A DNA stretch of 64,000 nt from assembly GCA_025356075.1 (NCBI GenBank), contig JANXUT010000060.1, positions 1 through 64,000 of the forward strand. Direction: 5' to 3'. Position numbers and translations under genes: made by a program. The stretch comes from Pseudomonadota bacterium (GTDB lineage Bacteria > Pseudomonadota > Gammaproteobacteria > Steroidobacterales > Steroidobacteraceae). Of the stretch, positions 7,741 to 19,256 are shown in pieces (position 1 is the first letter of the stretch; each line of letters starts with the position of its first letter). The notes beneath the pieces are model-generated. The model was not told where the DNA came from. It searched no databases and saw nothing but the letters and a program-made list of their open reading frames with translations.

Positions 7741-9060
7741 TCAGTCGGAATTATCGGCGGGCAACGCGGCCCGGCGCCGGGCCAGCGCCTCGCGGATCTT
7801 GATCTCGAGGCCCCTCGCCACCGGTTCATAATAAGTGCGCGGCGCGAGTCCGTCCGGGAAATACCGCTGGCCGGCGGCGAGCGCATCCGGCTCGTCGTGG
7901 TCGTAGCGGTAGCCCTTGCCCCAGCCGAGCTCCTTCATCATCCGCGTCGGGGCATTGCGGATGTGGAGCGGCACCTCGAGGGAGCCTGAGGCCTGCGCGT
8001 CCGCCTTCGCGGCACCGAAGGCGGTGTAGACGGCGTCGCTCTTCGGTGCGACCGCGAGGTAGACGATCGCCTGCGCGATTGCGAGCTCGCCTTCCGGGCT
8101 CCCGAGCCGGTCGAACGTCTCCCACGCCTGAAGCGCGAGCGTCAGCGCCCGGGGATCGGCGTTGCCCACGTCCTCGCTCGCCATCCGAAGCGCACGCCGG
8201 GCGATGTAGAGCGGGTCGCAGCCGCCATCGAGCATGCGGCAGAGCCAGTAGAGCGAGGCATCCGGGTCGCTGCCCCGGACCGCCTTGTGCAGCGCCGACA
8301 TCTGGTCGTAGAACTGCTCGCCGCGCTTGTCGAAACGACGGTGCCCGCCGCTTGCGACCTCGGAGGCAATCGCTTCGCTGATGCGGCGACCCTCCGGCAC
8401 CGGCACCGCAAGATCGGCCGCGACCTCGAGGAGGTTGAGACCCCGACGCGCGTCCCCGTCCGCCGCGCGACCCAGGAGGCCGAGCGCGGCGGGCTCGATG
8501 CTGAGTTTCAGCGCGCCGAGCCCCCGCTCGGAGTCGGCGAGCGCGCGGTTGATGAGCGCGACGATGTCCTCGGGGTTGAGCGCCTTGAGGAGGTAGATCC
8601 TCGCCCTCGACAGGAGTGCGCCATTCACCTCGAACGAGGGGTTCTCCGTGGTCGCGCCAATGAACACGAGCGTGCCGTCCTCGACGAACGGCAGGAACGT
8701 GTCCTGCTGCGCGCGGTTGAACCTATGCACCTCGTCGAGGAACAGGACGGTCGCAGCTCCGGTGGCCGCGCGCGCGGCGCTCGCTCGCTCGACGACCTCG
8801 CGGATGTCCTTCACTCCCGCGAGCACCGCCGAGAGCGCGTGGAACTCCGCCGCGCAGGAGCGCGCGACGAGGCGCGCGAGCGTGGTCTTGCCGGTGCCGG
8901 GCGGCCCCCACAGCAGCATCGAGTGGAGCGTCGCGCCCTCGACCAGGCGCGTCAGCGGCTTGCCGGGCCCAAGCAGGTGCGACTGGCCGACGAACTCATC
9001 GATCGTGCGCGGCCGCATCCGGTCGGCGAGCGGTCGGTAGGGTTCCTTGGGTGCGTTCAC
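7741..9060 (-). CDS. rarA: Replication-associated recombination AAA+ ATPase RarA (MgsA)
   Basis: The protein is 439 residues from a GTG start. The AAA+ core has Walker A GPPGTGKTT, Walker B VLFLDEVHRFN and the sensor segment GATTENPSFEVN. The C-terminal half carries the tetramerisation and MgsA domains (EQFYDQMSALHKAVRGSDPD onwards). RarA acts at stalled replication forks and interacts with SSB. It lies in the conserved order ftsK-lolA-rarA-serS, 47 bp after lolA. Confidence 0.97.
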   Translation of the reverse strand: MNAPKEPYRPLADRMRPRTIDEFVGQSHLLGPGKPLTRLVEGATLHSMLLWGPPGTGKTTLARLVARSCAAEFHALSAVLAGVKDIREVVERASAARAATGAATVLFLDEVHRFNRAQQDTFLPFVEDGTLVFIGATTENPSFEVNGALLSRARIYLLKALNPEDIVALINRALADSERGLGALKLSIEPAALGLLGRAADGDARRGLNLLEVAADLAVPVPEGRRISEAIASEVASGGHRRFDKRGEQFYDQMSALHKAVRGSDPDASLYWLCRMLDGGCDPLYIARRALRMASEDVGNADPRALTLALQAWETFDRLGSPEGELAIAQAIVYLAVAPKSDAVYTAFGAAKADAQASGSLEVPLHIRNAPTRMMKELGWGKGYRYDHDEPDALAAGQRYFPDGLAPRTYYEPVARGLEIKIREALARRRAALPADNSD

Positions 9061-9107
9061 CCGGCCATTGTACGTCGGGGAACCGTGCGGCCCGCAGCCG
9101 CAGGCGA

Positions 9108-9770
9108 TCAGCTCTTGGGGCCGATCACGTCAACGCCCGCGGGCGCGGTGAACCTGAATAGCGCATCGGGGAGCTTCAGGTTCCGCTCGATCCTGGTGAG
9201 TTCGACCCGCGTGACCTGGTTCAGCTTGTCCGCGAACTCGAGGCGCCTCAGCTCCCCGCCCACGAAGCCGAGCCTCAAGGCCTTGAAGTCGGTGTCGTTT
9301 TGCTTAGGGACCAGGCGCACCCACTCGATGCCGGCCTCGGTGCCGCCCGCGCTCACCTCGAACTGGTCCTTCACGTTCGCCTCGCCCGCCAGCAGCATCG
9401 CCGGCGTCTGCGACAGCGTGTCCTTGACCTTGCGCTTGGTCGCCTGCTGAAGCTCGGGGTCGTAGAGCCAGAGCCACTCCCCGTCCGAGATGATGAGCTG
9501 CTTGGGGTCGGTGTAATCCCAGCGGAACCGGCCGGGCTTTCGCAGGTAAAGCGTGCCGACGGCGCGGTCGCCGGGCTTGCCGTCGCGGTCGGTGAGCTCC
9601 TGCACGAACTCGGCGCGAACGGCGGTCAGTTGCGAGAGCGCCTTCTCGACCGTCACGAGCGCGGCGGCATCGGCCTCGCTCGCGGCGCGGGCCGCGCCGC
9701 CCGCGAGTGACAGCGCGCCGAGGAGAAGCGCGCCGAGCAGCCGGGAGCTGAGCCTCACGCGCACGCTCAC
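9108..9770 (-). CDS. lolA: Outer-membrane lipoprotein carrier LolA
   Basis: This is a periplasmic chaperone of 220 residues that receives lipoproteins from LolCDE and passes them to the outer membrane. The GTG at 9770 overlaps the ftsK stop (GTGA) and gives a basic start, a hydrophobic signal ([19 protein letters not shown]) and a cleavage site after ARA. The mature part has the family hallmarks: [33 protein letters not shown] and the C-terminal [18 protein letters not shown] longer frame reading exists upstream but lies over ftsK and is not used. Confidence 0.95.
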   Translation of the reverse strand: MSVRVRLSSRLLGALLLGALSLAGGAARAASEADAAALVTVEKALSQLTAVRAEFVQELTDRDGKPGDRAVGTLYLRKPGRFRWDYTDPKQLIISDGEWLWLYDPELQQATKRKVKDTLSQTPAMLLAGEANVKDQFEVSAGGTEAGIEWVRLVPKQNDTDFKALRLGFVGGELRRLEFADKLNQVTRVELTRIERNLKLPDALFRFTAPAGVDVIGPKS

Positions 9771-12097
9771 GCCTCGGCCGGCGGCGGCGCGAGCACTTCG
9801 CGCGAGCCGTTGGACTGGAGCGGTCCCACGAGCCCCGCCGATTCCATCGTCTCGACGAGCCGCGCGGCGCGGTTGTAGCCGATCTTGAGGCGGCGCTGGA
9901 TGCCGGACACGGAGGCCTTGCGCGACTCGACGACGATCTTCACGGCCTCGTCGTAAAGCGCATCCTGCTCGGGGTCGCTGATGGTGTTGCCGTCGGCATC
10001 CTCCGCGCCCAAGCCCGGGATCGGGCCGCGCGGGCCGTCGAGGATCTCCTCGATGTAGTCGGGCGTCGCGCCCCTGAGCGCGCTCACGACGCGGTGGACC
10101 TCCTGGTCGGACACGAACGCGCCGTGCACGCGGTTCGGAACGGAAGTCCCGGGCGGGAGGTAGAGCATGTCGCCGTGGCCGAGCAGCGACTCGGCGCCGC
10201 CCTGGTCGAGGATCGTGCGCGAGTCGACTTTGGCGGAGACCTGGAACGCGATGCGGGTCGGGATGTTCGCCTTGATGAGGCCGGTGATCACGTCGACCGA
10301 GGGTCGCTGCGTCGCGAGGATGAGGTGGATGCCGGAGGCCCGCGCCTTCTGCGCGAGGCGCGCGATGAGCTCCTCGACCTTCTTGCCGACGATCATCATG
10401 AGGTCGGCGAGCTCGTCGATGACGACGACGATGTACGGCAGCGGCTCGCAGTTCGGCACGTTGCCGCTCGAGTCGAGGAGCCCCTGCTCGCCCGCCTGCA
10501 GGCGCTGCTGCATGATGGGGTCGACGAGCGGCTTGCCGGCCTCGACCGCGTCCTTCACCTTGCGGTTGTAGCCGCCGATGTTCCTGACGCCAAGCGCCGC
10601 CATCAGCTGGTAGCGCCGCTCCATCTCGGCGACGCACCACCTGAGCGCGTTCGCCGCCTGCTTCATGTCGGTGACGACCGGTGCGAGGAGGTGCGGGATG
10701 CCCTCGTAGACCGACAGCTCCAGCATCTTCGGATCGATCATGATCAGGCGCACGTGCTCGGCGGTCGCCTTGTAGAGGAGCGAGAGCACCATCGCGTTGA
10801 TGCCGACGCTCTTTCCCGAGCCCGTGGTGCCGGCGATGAGGAGGTGCGGCATCTTCTGCAGGTCCGCGACCACCGGGTGCCCGCCGATGTCCTTGCCGAG
10901 CGCGAGCGCGAGCGGCGATGCGACCTCGTCGTAGGCGCGCGACTTCAGGATCTCGCCCAAGGTCACGAGCTCGCGCTTCTCGTTCGGGATCTCGAGCCCC
11001 ACGACGCTCTTTCCCGGGATCACCTCGACCACCCGCACGCTGATCGCCGAGAGCGCCCGCGCGATGTCCTTCGAGAGCCCCGAGATCTGGCTGACCTTGA
11101 CGCCGGGCGCCGGCCTTAACTCAAAGCGCGTGACGACGGGCCCCGGGTGCACGGCGACGACCTCGACCTCGACGCCGAAGTCGCGCAGCTTCAGTTCGAC
11201 GAGTCGCGACATCGCCTCGAGCGTCTCGGCCGAGTAGCCGACCTCGCGCGGTGGCGCATCGTCGAGGAGCTTGAGGGCGGGGAGCTCCTTCGAGGCCGGC
11301 CGCTCGAAGAGCACGACCTGCCGCTCCTTCTCCACCCGCTCGCTCTTCTCGATGACCGGGATCGGCGGCTCGATCCGGGGTGGCGGGCGGTACTCGGCCT
11401 TCTTCTTGTCCTCGCGCGCCGCTTCCTGGCGCAGGGCGCGGTTCTCGCGCCCGGCGCTCTTCTCGCGGCGGTTGGCGAGGAAGCCCCGCGCCCACGCGTT
11501 GGCGCCCAAGAGCCCCTGGCCGAGGAGGTCCATGACCCGAAGCCACGAGACGCCCGCGAAGAGCGAGACGCCCGCGAACCACAGCCCGAGCAGGAGGAGC
11601 GTGGCGCCGAGGAAACTGAAGCCGCGCGCGAGCCCGTGGCCGACGAGGTCGCCGAGGATGCCGCCGGCGGTCTGCGGGTAGCGCGTCGTCGCGAAGTGCA
11701 GCGTCGCGATCCCGGCGCTCGTCGCGAGCGTGAGCACGAAGCCCGCGAGCCGAAACGCGAGGCTCGCGCGGGAGGGCGTAGCCGCCGCGGGCGGACGGAA
11801 CAGCACCCAGCCCGTCACGCCGACCATGACGGGGAAGAGGAACGCAGGCGCGCCAAAGAGCACGAGGAACACGTCCGAGACGTACGCGCCGATGGGCCCG
11901 ATGAGGTTGGCGACGCGGCCGGGGTCGCCCGTGTAGGTGAAGCTCCGATCCGCCGGGTCGAAACTGACGAGCGCGAGGAGCAACACGAGCGCGAGCGCGC
12001 CAAACACGAAGAGCGCGCCCTCGCGCAGGCTCCGTGTCACGACCGCGGCGAGCTTGAAGCCCGCGCCGCCCTTGGTTGAAGTGGCCGCCTCAGCCAT
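9767..12097 (-). CDS. ftsK: DNA translocase FtsK
   Basis: The protein is 776 residues. It has four or more membrane helices in residues 25-190 that anchor it at the septum, a short charged linker (about residues 205-265) and the RecA-like motor. Walker A is [11 protein letters not shown] at about 420 and Walker [12 protein letters not shown] at about 554. A C-terminal winged-helix gamma domain ([19 protein letters not shown]) reads KOPS sequences. FtsK pumps chromosome ends to the septum and activates XerCD at dif. The linker is far shorter than in E. coli, closer to SpoIIIE. It is divergent from trxB. Confidence 0.97.
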   Translation of the reverse strand: MAEAATSTKGGAGFKLAAVVTRSLREGALFVFGALALVLLLALVSFDPADRSFTYTGDPGRVANLIGPIGAYVSDVFLVLFGAPAFLFPVMVGVTGWVLFRPPAAATPSRASLAFRLAGFVLTLATSAGIATLHFATTRYPQTAGGILGDLVGHGLARGFSFLGATLLLLGLWFAGVSLFAGVSWLRVMDLLGQGLLGANAWARGFLANRREKSAGRENRALRQEAAREDKKKAEYRPPPRIEPPIPVIEKSERVEKERQVVLFERPASKELPALKLLDDAPPREVGYSAETLEAMSRLVELKLRDFGVEVEVVAVHPGPVVTRFELRPAPGVKVSQISGLSKDIARALSAISVRVVEVIPGKSVVGLEIPNEKRELVTLGEILKSRAYDEVASPLALALGKDIGGHPVVADLQKMPHLLIAGTTGSGKSVGINAMVLSLLYKATAEHVRLIMIDPKMLELSVYEGIPHLLAPVVTDMKQAANALRWCVAEMERRYQLMAALGVRNIGGYNRKVKDAVEAGKPLVDPIMQQRLQAGEQGLLDSSGNVPNCEPLPYIVVVIDELADLMMIVGKKVEELIARLAQKARASGIHLILATQRPSVDVITGLIKANIPTRIAFQVSAKVDSRTILDQGGAESLLGHGDMLYLPPGTSVPNRVHGAFVSDQEVHRVVSALRGATPDYIEEILDGPRGPIPGLGAEDADGNTISDPEQDALYDEAVKIVVESRKASVSGIQRRLKIGYNRAARLVETMESAGLVGPLQSNGSREVLAPPPAEA

Positions 12098-12128
12098 TGC
12101 TCAGTCCGAAATGAGAAAACACACTTAA

Positions 12129-13208
<1,080 letters not shown>

Positions 13209-13221
13209 CCCGAGCCCCCGC

Positions 13222-14397
13222 GTGGACACCGGCGCCCTCGTCGCGACCCGCCACCGCTCGATCGACGGCATCGAGGCGGCGGCCTGGAACTCCCTCGAGC
13301 ACGAGGGCGTGCCGTTCCTCAGGCACGAGTTCCTTGCCGCGCTCGAGCACACGAACGTCGCCTGTCCCGCCACCGGCTGGACCCCCTCCCACATCACCGT
13401 CAGCGAGGGGCTTACCCTGGTCGGCGCGATGCCGCTCTACGCGAAGAGCCATTCGTGGGGCGAGTTCGTGTTCGACTTCAGCTGGGCGGACGCCTACCGC
13501 CGCCACGGCATGCCCTACTACCCCAAGCTCGTCGCGGCGACGCCGTTCACGCCGGCGACGGGCCCCCGCCTCCTCCTGCGCCCGGGTGCCGATGGCCCGC
13601 GCGTCCGCCGTGCGCTCATCACGGCGGCGCTCGAGGCTGAGCCCGACGCCTCGTCCTTGCACGTGCAGTTCGCGACACCCGCCGAGGCCGAGTGGCTGGC
13701 GGGCGAGGGGTTGCTGCTTCGACTCGACTGCCAGTTCCACTGGCAGAACCGCGGCTACGCCTGCTTCGATGACTTCCTCGGCTCCTTCACCGCCGAGAAG
13801 CGCAAGAAAGCCAAGCGCGAGCGACGGCGAGTGCAGGAGGCCGGCGTCACCTTCGAGATGCGACTCGCGGGTGAATTGAGCGCGCCCGAGTGGGAGCGCG
13901 TGTACGCGCTGCATGCCTCGACGTTCCATCGCCACGGCCACGAGCCCTACCTGAACCCCGACTTCTTCGCCGAGGTCGGGCGCTCGGAGTCGATCGCCCC
14001 GCGCGTGCTCCTCGCCCGCCACCACGGCGACATCATCGCCACCGCGATCTTCTTCCAGGGGCGCGACACGCTCTACGGCCGCTACTGGGGCGCGGCGGGG
14101 GACTTCCACAGCCTGCATTTCGAGGCCTGCTACCACCAGGGCATCGAGTACTGCATCGGCCAGGGGCTCAGCCGCTTCGAGCCCGGGACCCAGGGCGAGC
14201 ACAAGATCGCGCGCGGCTTCAGCCCGACGCTCACCGAGTCCGCGCACCTGATCCGCGACCCGCGCTTTCGGAGCGCCATCGAGCGGTACCTGGCCGATGA
14301 GCGCACCGCGATCCGGGCCTACGCCGCCGACGCCGCGGGCCACGTTCCGTACCGCGCCGAGGCCCCGCTCCCGGACCTGCCCGCCGACGACGCATGA
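13222..14397 (+). CDS. COG3146/DUF482 FemAB-like acyltransferase
   Basis: The protein is 391 residues from the GTG at 13222, 13 bp after trxB. It belongs to the COG3146 (peptidogalycan biosynthesis/recognition) group with a GNAT/FemAB-like fold. Family features are GMPYYPKLVAATPFTPATGP near residue 100, SSLHVQFATPAEAEWL, and the C-terminal segment FEACYHQGIEYCIGQGL followed by RFEPGTQGEHKIARGF. The substrate is not established. It occupies the place where other gammaproteobacteria often have the leucyltransferase bpt, next to aat. Its stop overlaps the aat start (ATGA). Confidence 0.85.
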   Translation: MDTGALVATRHRSIDGIEAAAWNSLEHEGVPFLRHEFLAALEHTNVACPATGWTPSHITVSEGLTLVGAMPLYAKSHSWGEFVFDFSWADAYRRHGMPYYPKLVAATPFTPATGPRLLLRPGADGPRVRRALITAALEAEPDASSLHVQFATPAEAEWLAGEGLLLRLDCQFHWQNRGYACFDDFLGSFTAEKRKKAKRERRRVQEAGVTFEMRLAGELSAPEWERVYALHASTFHRHGHEPYLNPDFFAEVGRSESIAPRVLLARHHGDIIATAIFFQGRDTLYGRYWGAAGDFHSLHFEACYHQGIEYCIGQGLSRFEPGTQGEHKIARGFSPTLTESAHLIRDPRFRSAIERYLADERTAIRAYAADAAGHVPYRAEAPLPDLPADDA

Positions 14398-15068
14398 GCG
14401 ATGCGCCGGTCCCCTGGCTTGACGCCGGCGATCCGCCCGCGGCGCTCCCCGACCCGCGCAAGGCGCGCGATGAGCCAAACGGCCTCCTCGCGGCCGGCGG
14501 CTCGCTCGAGCCCGCCTGGCTCCTCGGCGCGTACCGGCGCGGCATCTTCCCGTGGTTCAGCGCCGGCCAGCCCATTCTCTGGTGGTCGCCGGACCCCCGC
14601 TGCGTGCTGGAACCCGCCGGCTTCACCCCCTCCCGGAGTCTCCGGCAGTCGATCCGCACGCGCGGCTACGAGACGCGCCTCGACACCGATTTCGCCGCGG
14701 TCATCGAGGGCTGCGCGGCCCCGCGGCCGGGGGCGGATGGCACCTGGATCACCGGCTCGATGCGGCGCGCCTACCTCGCACTCCACCGTCTGGGCCACGC
14801 CCATTCGATCGAGACCTGGCACGCCGGGCGCCTCGTCGGGGGGCTCTACGGGATCAGGATCGGCGGGCTCTTTTGCGGCGAGTCGATGTTCTCGCTCGAG
14901 CGCGACGCCTCCAAAGTCGCATTCGCGCGACTCATCGACTACGCGCTCGACGGGGGAATCGAGCTCATCGACTGCCAGTTGCCGACCCCGCACCTCGCGA
15001 GCCTCGGGGCCCGGACGGTGCCGCGGGAGGAGTTCCTGGCCCGAATCGCGGCTTTGACGGGTGCTTGA
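14394..15068 (+). CDS. aat: Leucyl/phenylalanyl-tRNA-protein transferase
   Basis: The protein is 224 residues. It transfers Leu or Phe from tRNA to N-terminal Arg/Lys of proteins and so makes N-degrons for ClpS-ClpAP, whose genes are a few hundred bases downstream. Family signatures are [71 protein letters not shown] and [16 protein letters not shown]. It overlaps the upstream gene by 4 nt. Confidence 0.96.
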   Translation: MSDAPVPWLDAGDPPAALPDPRKARDEPNGLLAAGGSLEPAWLLGAYRRGIFPWFSAGQPILWWSPDPRCVLEPAGFTPSRSLRQSIRTRGYETRLDTDFAAVIEGCAAPRPGADGTWITGSMRRAYLALHRLGHAHSIETWHAGRLVGGLYGIRIGGLFCGESMFSLERDASKVAFARLIDYALDGGIELIDCQLPTPHLASLGARTVPREEFLARIAALTGA

Positions 15069-15105
15069 GTGCAATAGGCCCCGTCGCGCGCCCGCCACAC
15101 CCGCA

Positions 15106-15134
15106 TTGCGTGGGTCCCGCCCTTTCGGCACAAT
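15106..15134 (+). promoter_or_regulatory. Candidate infA promoter
   Basis: TTGCGT at 15106-15111 and CACAAT at 15129-15134 are separated by 17 bp, about 30 nt ahead of the infA ATG. The boxes match the consensus only partly. infA usually has its own strong promoter. Confidence 0.35.
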
Positions 15135-15163
15135 GCGCCGCCTCGGAGTCACCCGGTAAGCGC

Positions 15164-15382
15164 ATGTCGAAAGAGGAAGCCATTCAGATGGAAGGCGAGG
15201 TCGTCGAGACCCTGCCCAACACGACATTCCGGGTGAAACTCAAGAATGGCCACGTGGTGACCGCGCACATCTCCGGCAAGATGCGCAAGAACTACATCCG
15301 CATCCTGACGGGCGACGTCGTCACCGTCGAGATGACCCCGTACGACCTGACCAAGGGCCGGATCGTCTACCGCGGTCGCTAG
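15164..15382 (+). CDS. infA: Translation initiation factor IF-1
   Basis: This is the complete 72-residue S1/OB-fold protein that binds the ribosomal A site during initiation. It begins [20 protein letters not shown] and ends [12 protein letters not shown], as in nearly all proteobacterial IF-1. The ATG at 15164 is the only sensible start; longer in-frame reading overlaps aat. It converges with clpA, whose stop is 12 bp away. Confidence 0.98.
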   Translation: MSKEEAIQMEGEVVETLPNTTFRVKLKNGHVVTAHISGKMRKNYIRILTGDVVTVEMTPYDLTKGRIVYRGR

Positions 15383-15394
15383 GCCGCCCGGCCG

Positions 15395-17686
15395 CTACTT
15401 GAGGAGCGCCGGTTCCTCGAGTCCGCGCGACTCGAGGTTGAGCTCCTCGCCTTCCTTCGCCCCTTCCTTCGCGAGCGAGACGTTCACCGTCCCGCCGCCG
15501 ACCAGCCGTCCGAAGAGGAGCTCCTCCGCGAGCGGCCGCTTGATCCGGTCCTGGATGAGCCGCGCCATCGGGCGCGCGCCCATCAGCGGGTCGTAGCCCT
15601 TCTTCGCGATCCAGCGCCTCGCCTCGTCCTCGACCGAGAGCTGCACGCCCTTTTGCTCGAGTTGCGCCTCGACCTCGAGGATCAGCTTGTCGACCACCCG
15701 TTCGATGGTCACGGGCGCGAGCGGACTGAAGTGGACGATCGCATCGAGGCGATTCCGGAACTCCGGCAGGAACATCGTCTTGATCGCCGCCATACCATCG
15801 ACGGTGGCGTTGCCGGGCGTGAACCCGATCGTCTGGCGGCTCATGTCGGCGGCGCCGGCATTGGTCGTCATCACGATGATCACGTGGCGGAAATCCGCCT
15901 TGCGGCCGTTGTTGTCGGTGAGCGTGCCGTGGTCCATGACCTGCAGCAGCAGGTTGAACACCTCCGTGTTCGCCTTCTCGATCTCATCGAGCAGCAAGAC
16001 CGCGTGCGGGTGCTTGGTGATCTGCTCGGTCAGGAGCCCGCCCTGGTCGAAGCCGACGTAGCCCGGCGGGGCGCCGATGAGCCGCGACACGGTGTGCCGC
16101 TCCATGTACTCGGACATGTCGAAGCGGATGAGCTCGACGCCAAGCGCGAGCGCGAGCTGGCGCGTGACTTCCGTTTTGCCGACGCCCGTCGGGCCCGCAA
16201 AGAGGAAGGAGCCGACCGGCTTTCGCTGGTCGCCCAATCCTGAGCGCGCCATCTTGATGGCGGCCGAGAGCGCCTCGATGGCCGGGTCCTGGCCGTAGAT
16301 GACGAGCTTTAAGTTCCGCTCGAGGTTCTTGAGCACTTCCTTGTCGGAGCTCGACACCTGCTTGGGCGGGATGCGCGCAATGCGCGCGACCACCGCCTCG
16401 ACGTGCTCGACGGTGACCCGTGCGCTCCTCGTGCCAACCGGCTGCAGGCGCAGGTTCGCACCGGCCTCGTCGACGACGTCGATCGCCTTGTCGGGCAGGT
16501 GCCGGTCGTTGATGTAGCGCGCGGCAAGCTCGGCGGCAGCGGTGAGCGCGGCATCGTCGTAGAGGATGCCGTGGTGTTCCTCGAAGCGGGACTTAAGTCC
16601 CTTCAGGATCTCGATGGTCTCCGGGATCGAGGGCTCGATGACGTCGATCTTCTGGAAGCGCCGGGCGAGCGCGTGGTCCTTCTCGAAGATGCCGCGGTAT
16701 TCACTGTAGGTGGTGGAGCCGATGCACCTGAGCTCACCGTTCGCAAGCACGGGCTTGATGAGGTTCGATGCGTCCATGACGCCGCCGGAGGCCGCGCCCG
16801 CGCCGATGACGGTGTGGATCTCGTCGATGAACAGCACCGCGCCCGGGATCTTGCGAAGCTCGGTGAGGACGCCCTTCAGGCGCTTCTCGAAGTCGCCGCG
16901 GTACTTGGTGCCCGCGATCAGCGAGCCCATGTCGAGCGAGTAGATGGTGCAGTCGGTGAGGACGTCCGGGACCTTGCCCTCGACGATGAGCCGTGCGAGG
17001 CCCTCGGCGATCGCGGTCTTGCCGACGCCGGCTTCGCCGACATAGAGCGGGTTGTTCTTCCGTCGCCGGCAGAGGATCTCGATCGTGCGCTCGACCTCGA
17101 GCTTCCTGCCGATCAGAGGATCGATGCGCCCGTCGCTCGCGAGCTTGTTCAGGTTCGTGCAGTACTTGTCGAGCGCGCTCCCCTGGGCGTCGCCCTCGGT
17201 GCGCTCCTGCGCCTCCGGACCCGCCGCCTCGTCCTTCTCCGCGCCGTCGTCCTTGATCTTGGAGAGGCCGTGCGAGATGAAGTTGACGACATCGAGCCTG
17301 GCGACGTCCTGCATGCCGAGCAGGTAGGCGGCGTGCGACTGCTTCTCGCTGAAGATCGCGACCAGGACGTTCCCGACCGTCACTTCCTTCTTGCCGCTCG
17401 ACTGGACGTGGAACACCGCGCGCTGCAGCACGCGCTGGAACCCGAGGGTGGGCTGTACCTCGCGGTCATCCTCCGGGGACAGCTTCGGCGTCGTGTCGGC
17501 GATGAAGGCCTCGAGGTCGCGCCTCAGCTTCACGAGGTCGGCGCCACAGGCCCTCAGGATCTCGCGGACGCGCGGGGTGTCGAGGATCGCGAGCAGCAGG
17601 TGCTCGACCGTCATGTACTCGTGACGCGCCTCGCGCGCGCCCTGGAAGGCGTTGTTGAGGCAGAACTCTAGTTCGCTGGACAACAC
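15395..17686 (-). CDS. clpA: ATP-dependent Clp protease ATPase subunit ClpA
   Basis: The protein is 763 residues, close to the E. coli length. It has the repeated Clp-N domain (1-145, binds ClpS) and an acidic linker. D1 has Walker A GEAGVGKTAIAEGLA (about 215) and D2 has Walker A GPTGVGKTEVTRQLA (about 493). It unfolds substrates, including N-degron proteins and SsrA-tagged chains, for ClpP. It lies 16 bp downstream of clpS and probably shares its promoter. Confidence 0.98.
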   Translation of the reverse strand: MLSSELEFCLNNAFQGAREARHEYMTVEHLLLAILDTPRVREILRACGADLVKLRRDLEAFIADTTPKLSPEDDREVQPTLGFQRVLQRAVFHVQSSGKKEVTVGNVLVAIFSEKQSHAAYLLGMQDVARLDVVNFISHGLSKIKDDGAEKDEAAGPEAQERTEGDAQGSALDKYCTNLNKLASDGRIDPLIGRKLEVERTIEILCRRRKNNPLYVGEAGVGKTAIAEGLARLIVEGKVPDVLTDCTIYSLDMGSLIAGTKYRGDFEKRLKGVLTELRKIPGAVLFIDEIHTVIGAGAASGGVMDASNLIKPVLANGELRCIGSTTYSEYRGIFEKDHALARRFQKIDVIEPSIPETIEILKGLKSRFEEHHGILYDDAALTAAAELAARYINDRHLPDKAIDVVDEAGANLRLQPVGTRSARVTVEHVEAVVARIARIPPKQVSSSDKEVLKNLERNLKLVIYGQDPAIEALSAAIKMARSGLGDQRKPVGSFLFAGPTGVGKTEVTRQLALALGVELIRFDMSEYMERHTVSRLIGAPPGYVGFDQGGLLTEQITKHPHAVLLLDEIEKANTEVFNLLLQVMDHGTLTDNNGRKADFRHVIIVMTTNAGAADMSRQTIGFTPGNATVDGMAAIKTMFLPEFRNRLDAIVHFSPLAPVTIERVVDKLILEVEAQLEQKGVQLSVEDEARRWIAKKGYDPLMGARPMARLIQDRIKRPLAEELLFGRLVGGGTVNVSLAKEGAKEGEELNLESRGLEEPALLK

Positions 17687-17702
17687 GTGCTGGCGTCTCC
17701 GG

Positions 17703-18044
17703 TTAGCTGGCTTCTTCCATCGTGCACAAGAGAGGGTGCTGGTGCTGGCGCGAGTACGCAGTTACCTGCGCCACCTTCGTTTCGGCGATCTCAAAAGTGA
17801 ACACGCCGCACACCCCGCGGCCCTTGGTATGCACCTCGAGCATGACCCGGGTCGCCTTGACCCGGTCCATGCCGAACACCCGCTCGAGCACATCCACGAC
17901 GAACTCCATGGGAGTGAAGTCGTCATTGAGCAGCAATACTTGAAAGAGCGGCGGGCGCTTCAGGCGCGGACTCGCCTCCTCGACCACGAGGCTGTGACCG
18001 GAGTCGTGCCGGACATCGGGGTTCTGCGGCTGGTCGGGGTCCAT
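17703..18044 (-). CDS. clpS: ClpS adaptor protein
   Basis: This N-degron adaptor for ClpAP is 113 residues from the ATG at 18044. The core reads [19 protein letters not shown], with the Asn-Asp pair that binds the substrate N-terminus, and [16 protein letters not shown], with the conserved His. A longer frame from a TTG near 18134 would start on top of the promoter, so the ATG at 18044 is preferred. There is no strong Shine-Dalgarno. It forms an operon with clpA and works with aat upstream. Confidence 0.95.
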   Translation of the reverse strand: MDPDQPQNPDVRHDSGHSLVVEEASPRLKRPPLFQVLLLNDDFTPMEFVVDVLERVFGMDRVKATRVMLEVHTKGRGVCGVFTFEIAETKVAQVTAYSRQHQHPLLCTMEEAS

Positions 18045-18105
18045 TCGGTATCGGTTTGGGCTGACGGCGCGGCGCCCCCCGGGGGGTTGGGTGCTCCGCC
18101 CTGCC

Positions 18106-18134
18106 TTTATAGGGTCGCGCACCGGCGATGACAA
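18106..18134 (-). promoter_or_regulatory. Sigma70 promoter of clpS-clpA
   Basis: TTGTCA at 18134-18129 and TATAAA at 18111-18106 are separated by 17 bp. Transcription would begin near 18099, giving a leader of about 55 nt before the clpS ATG at 18044. This excludes the longer clpS reading. Confidence 0.65.
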
Positions 18135-18311
18135 GTCATGGGAACCCCGATTTGACAGGGGGTTAGGCGTGTCGCCGGCCGGCGGCAGCTTGTGACAGTC
18201 GCGGGGGTCCCCGTATCATCGGCGGATGGCTAGAACGCGCGCTGGCGGGCGATGGGTGTCGGCGGCCGTGTGCACGGCGCCCGCCCTCGCGGCGTCGAGG
18301 GTGCGAGGGCC

Positions 18312-19256
18312 GTGAGCCCGCCCGCTCCGCTCGCCGAGCGCCTGCGCCGGCTGGTCGCGCCCGCGACCGCCGCCGGGAGCCCCGGTGCCGTCGGTCCCCA
18401 GGCCCTCACCGTCCTTGCCGCCGCGCTCATCGCCGCCCAGCTCGCCGTGCTCCTCTGGCACCTGATCCCGGGCGCGACCCGGCGCGTCGTGCCGCCGGCC
18501 CACCCGGTCGCGCCGCCCGCCGCGGCGAGCGTCGCGGATATCCTGGGCGCCCACCTTTTCGGCAGCGCCGATGTGGCCGCGGCGACCGGCGAGGATGCGC
18601 CGCGCACGCGGGTCGCCCTCGTGCTCGCCGGCACGCTCGCGGTGCGCGATCCCAAGGAAGGCCTCGCCATTGTCGGGGAGACGGCGCAGGCCGGGCGCCT
18701 GTACGCGGTCGGCGCGACGTTGCCGGGTGGCGTCAGGCTCCACGAGGTCTACTCCGACCGGGTCGTGCTCGAGCGCGACGGCAGCCTCGAGACGCTGCCA
18801 CTGCCGCACCAGTTCAGCTCCGGCGGCCGCGCGAACCTCGCGAACCTGTCGCCGGCGGGCAACGGCGGGGAACCGGCGCTCGGCGAGAGCGTCCAAAAGC
18901 TGATCGCCCAGGGCCCGGAAGTCATTGGTGAGGTATTGCGCCCGATGCCGATGTACGCGAGCGGCCAGCTGAAGGGCTTTCGGGTCTATGCCGGGCGTGA
19001 TCGCCAGAAGTTCGCCAAGCTCGGCTTGAAGCCGGGCGATGTCGTCACGCAGATCAACGGCGTCCCGTTGAGCGATGCGCAGCGCGGCATGGAGATCCTC
19101 AGGTCGCTCGGCAGCGCCGGCTCCGCCCAGGTCACCATCGAACGCGGCGGTGCCACCCAGCAGCTCACCGTCGATGCGAGCCAGGTCGCCAACCTCTCGG
19201 CGCCCGGCGAGCCGCCGCCGCTGCCCGAGTCACCGACCGCACCCACTTCCGAGTGA
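18312..19256 (+). CDS. gspC: Type II secretion inner-membrane protein GspC
   Basis: The protein is 314 residues from the GTG at 18312. It has one membrane helix at about residues 30-52, a periplasmic HR domain (DILGAHLFGSADVA, then LAGTLAVRDPKEGLAIVGE) that binds the secretin, and a C-terminal PDZ domain (FRVYAGRDRQKFAKLGLKPG, about 220-300). GspC couples the inner-membrane platform to GspD. A 29-codon frame, 18226-18315, ends in a TGA overlapping this GTG and may be a leader peptide. The gspC stop overlaps the gspD start. Confidence 0.92.
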   Translation: MSPPAPLAERLRRLVAPATAAGSPGAVGPQALTVLAAALIAAQLAVLLWHLIPGATRRVVPPAHPVAPPAAASVADILGAHLFGSADVAAATGEDAPRTRVALVLAGTLAVRDPKEGLAIVGETAQAGRLYAVGATLPGGVRLHEVYSDRVVLERDGSLETLPLPHQFSSGGRANLANLSPAGNGGEPALGESVQKLIAQGPEVIGEVLRPMPMYASGQLKGFRVYAGRDRQKFAKLGLKPGDVVTQINGVPLSDAQRGMEILRSLGSAGSAQVTIERGGATQQLTVDASQVANLSAPGEPPPLPESPTAPTSE

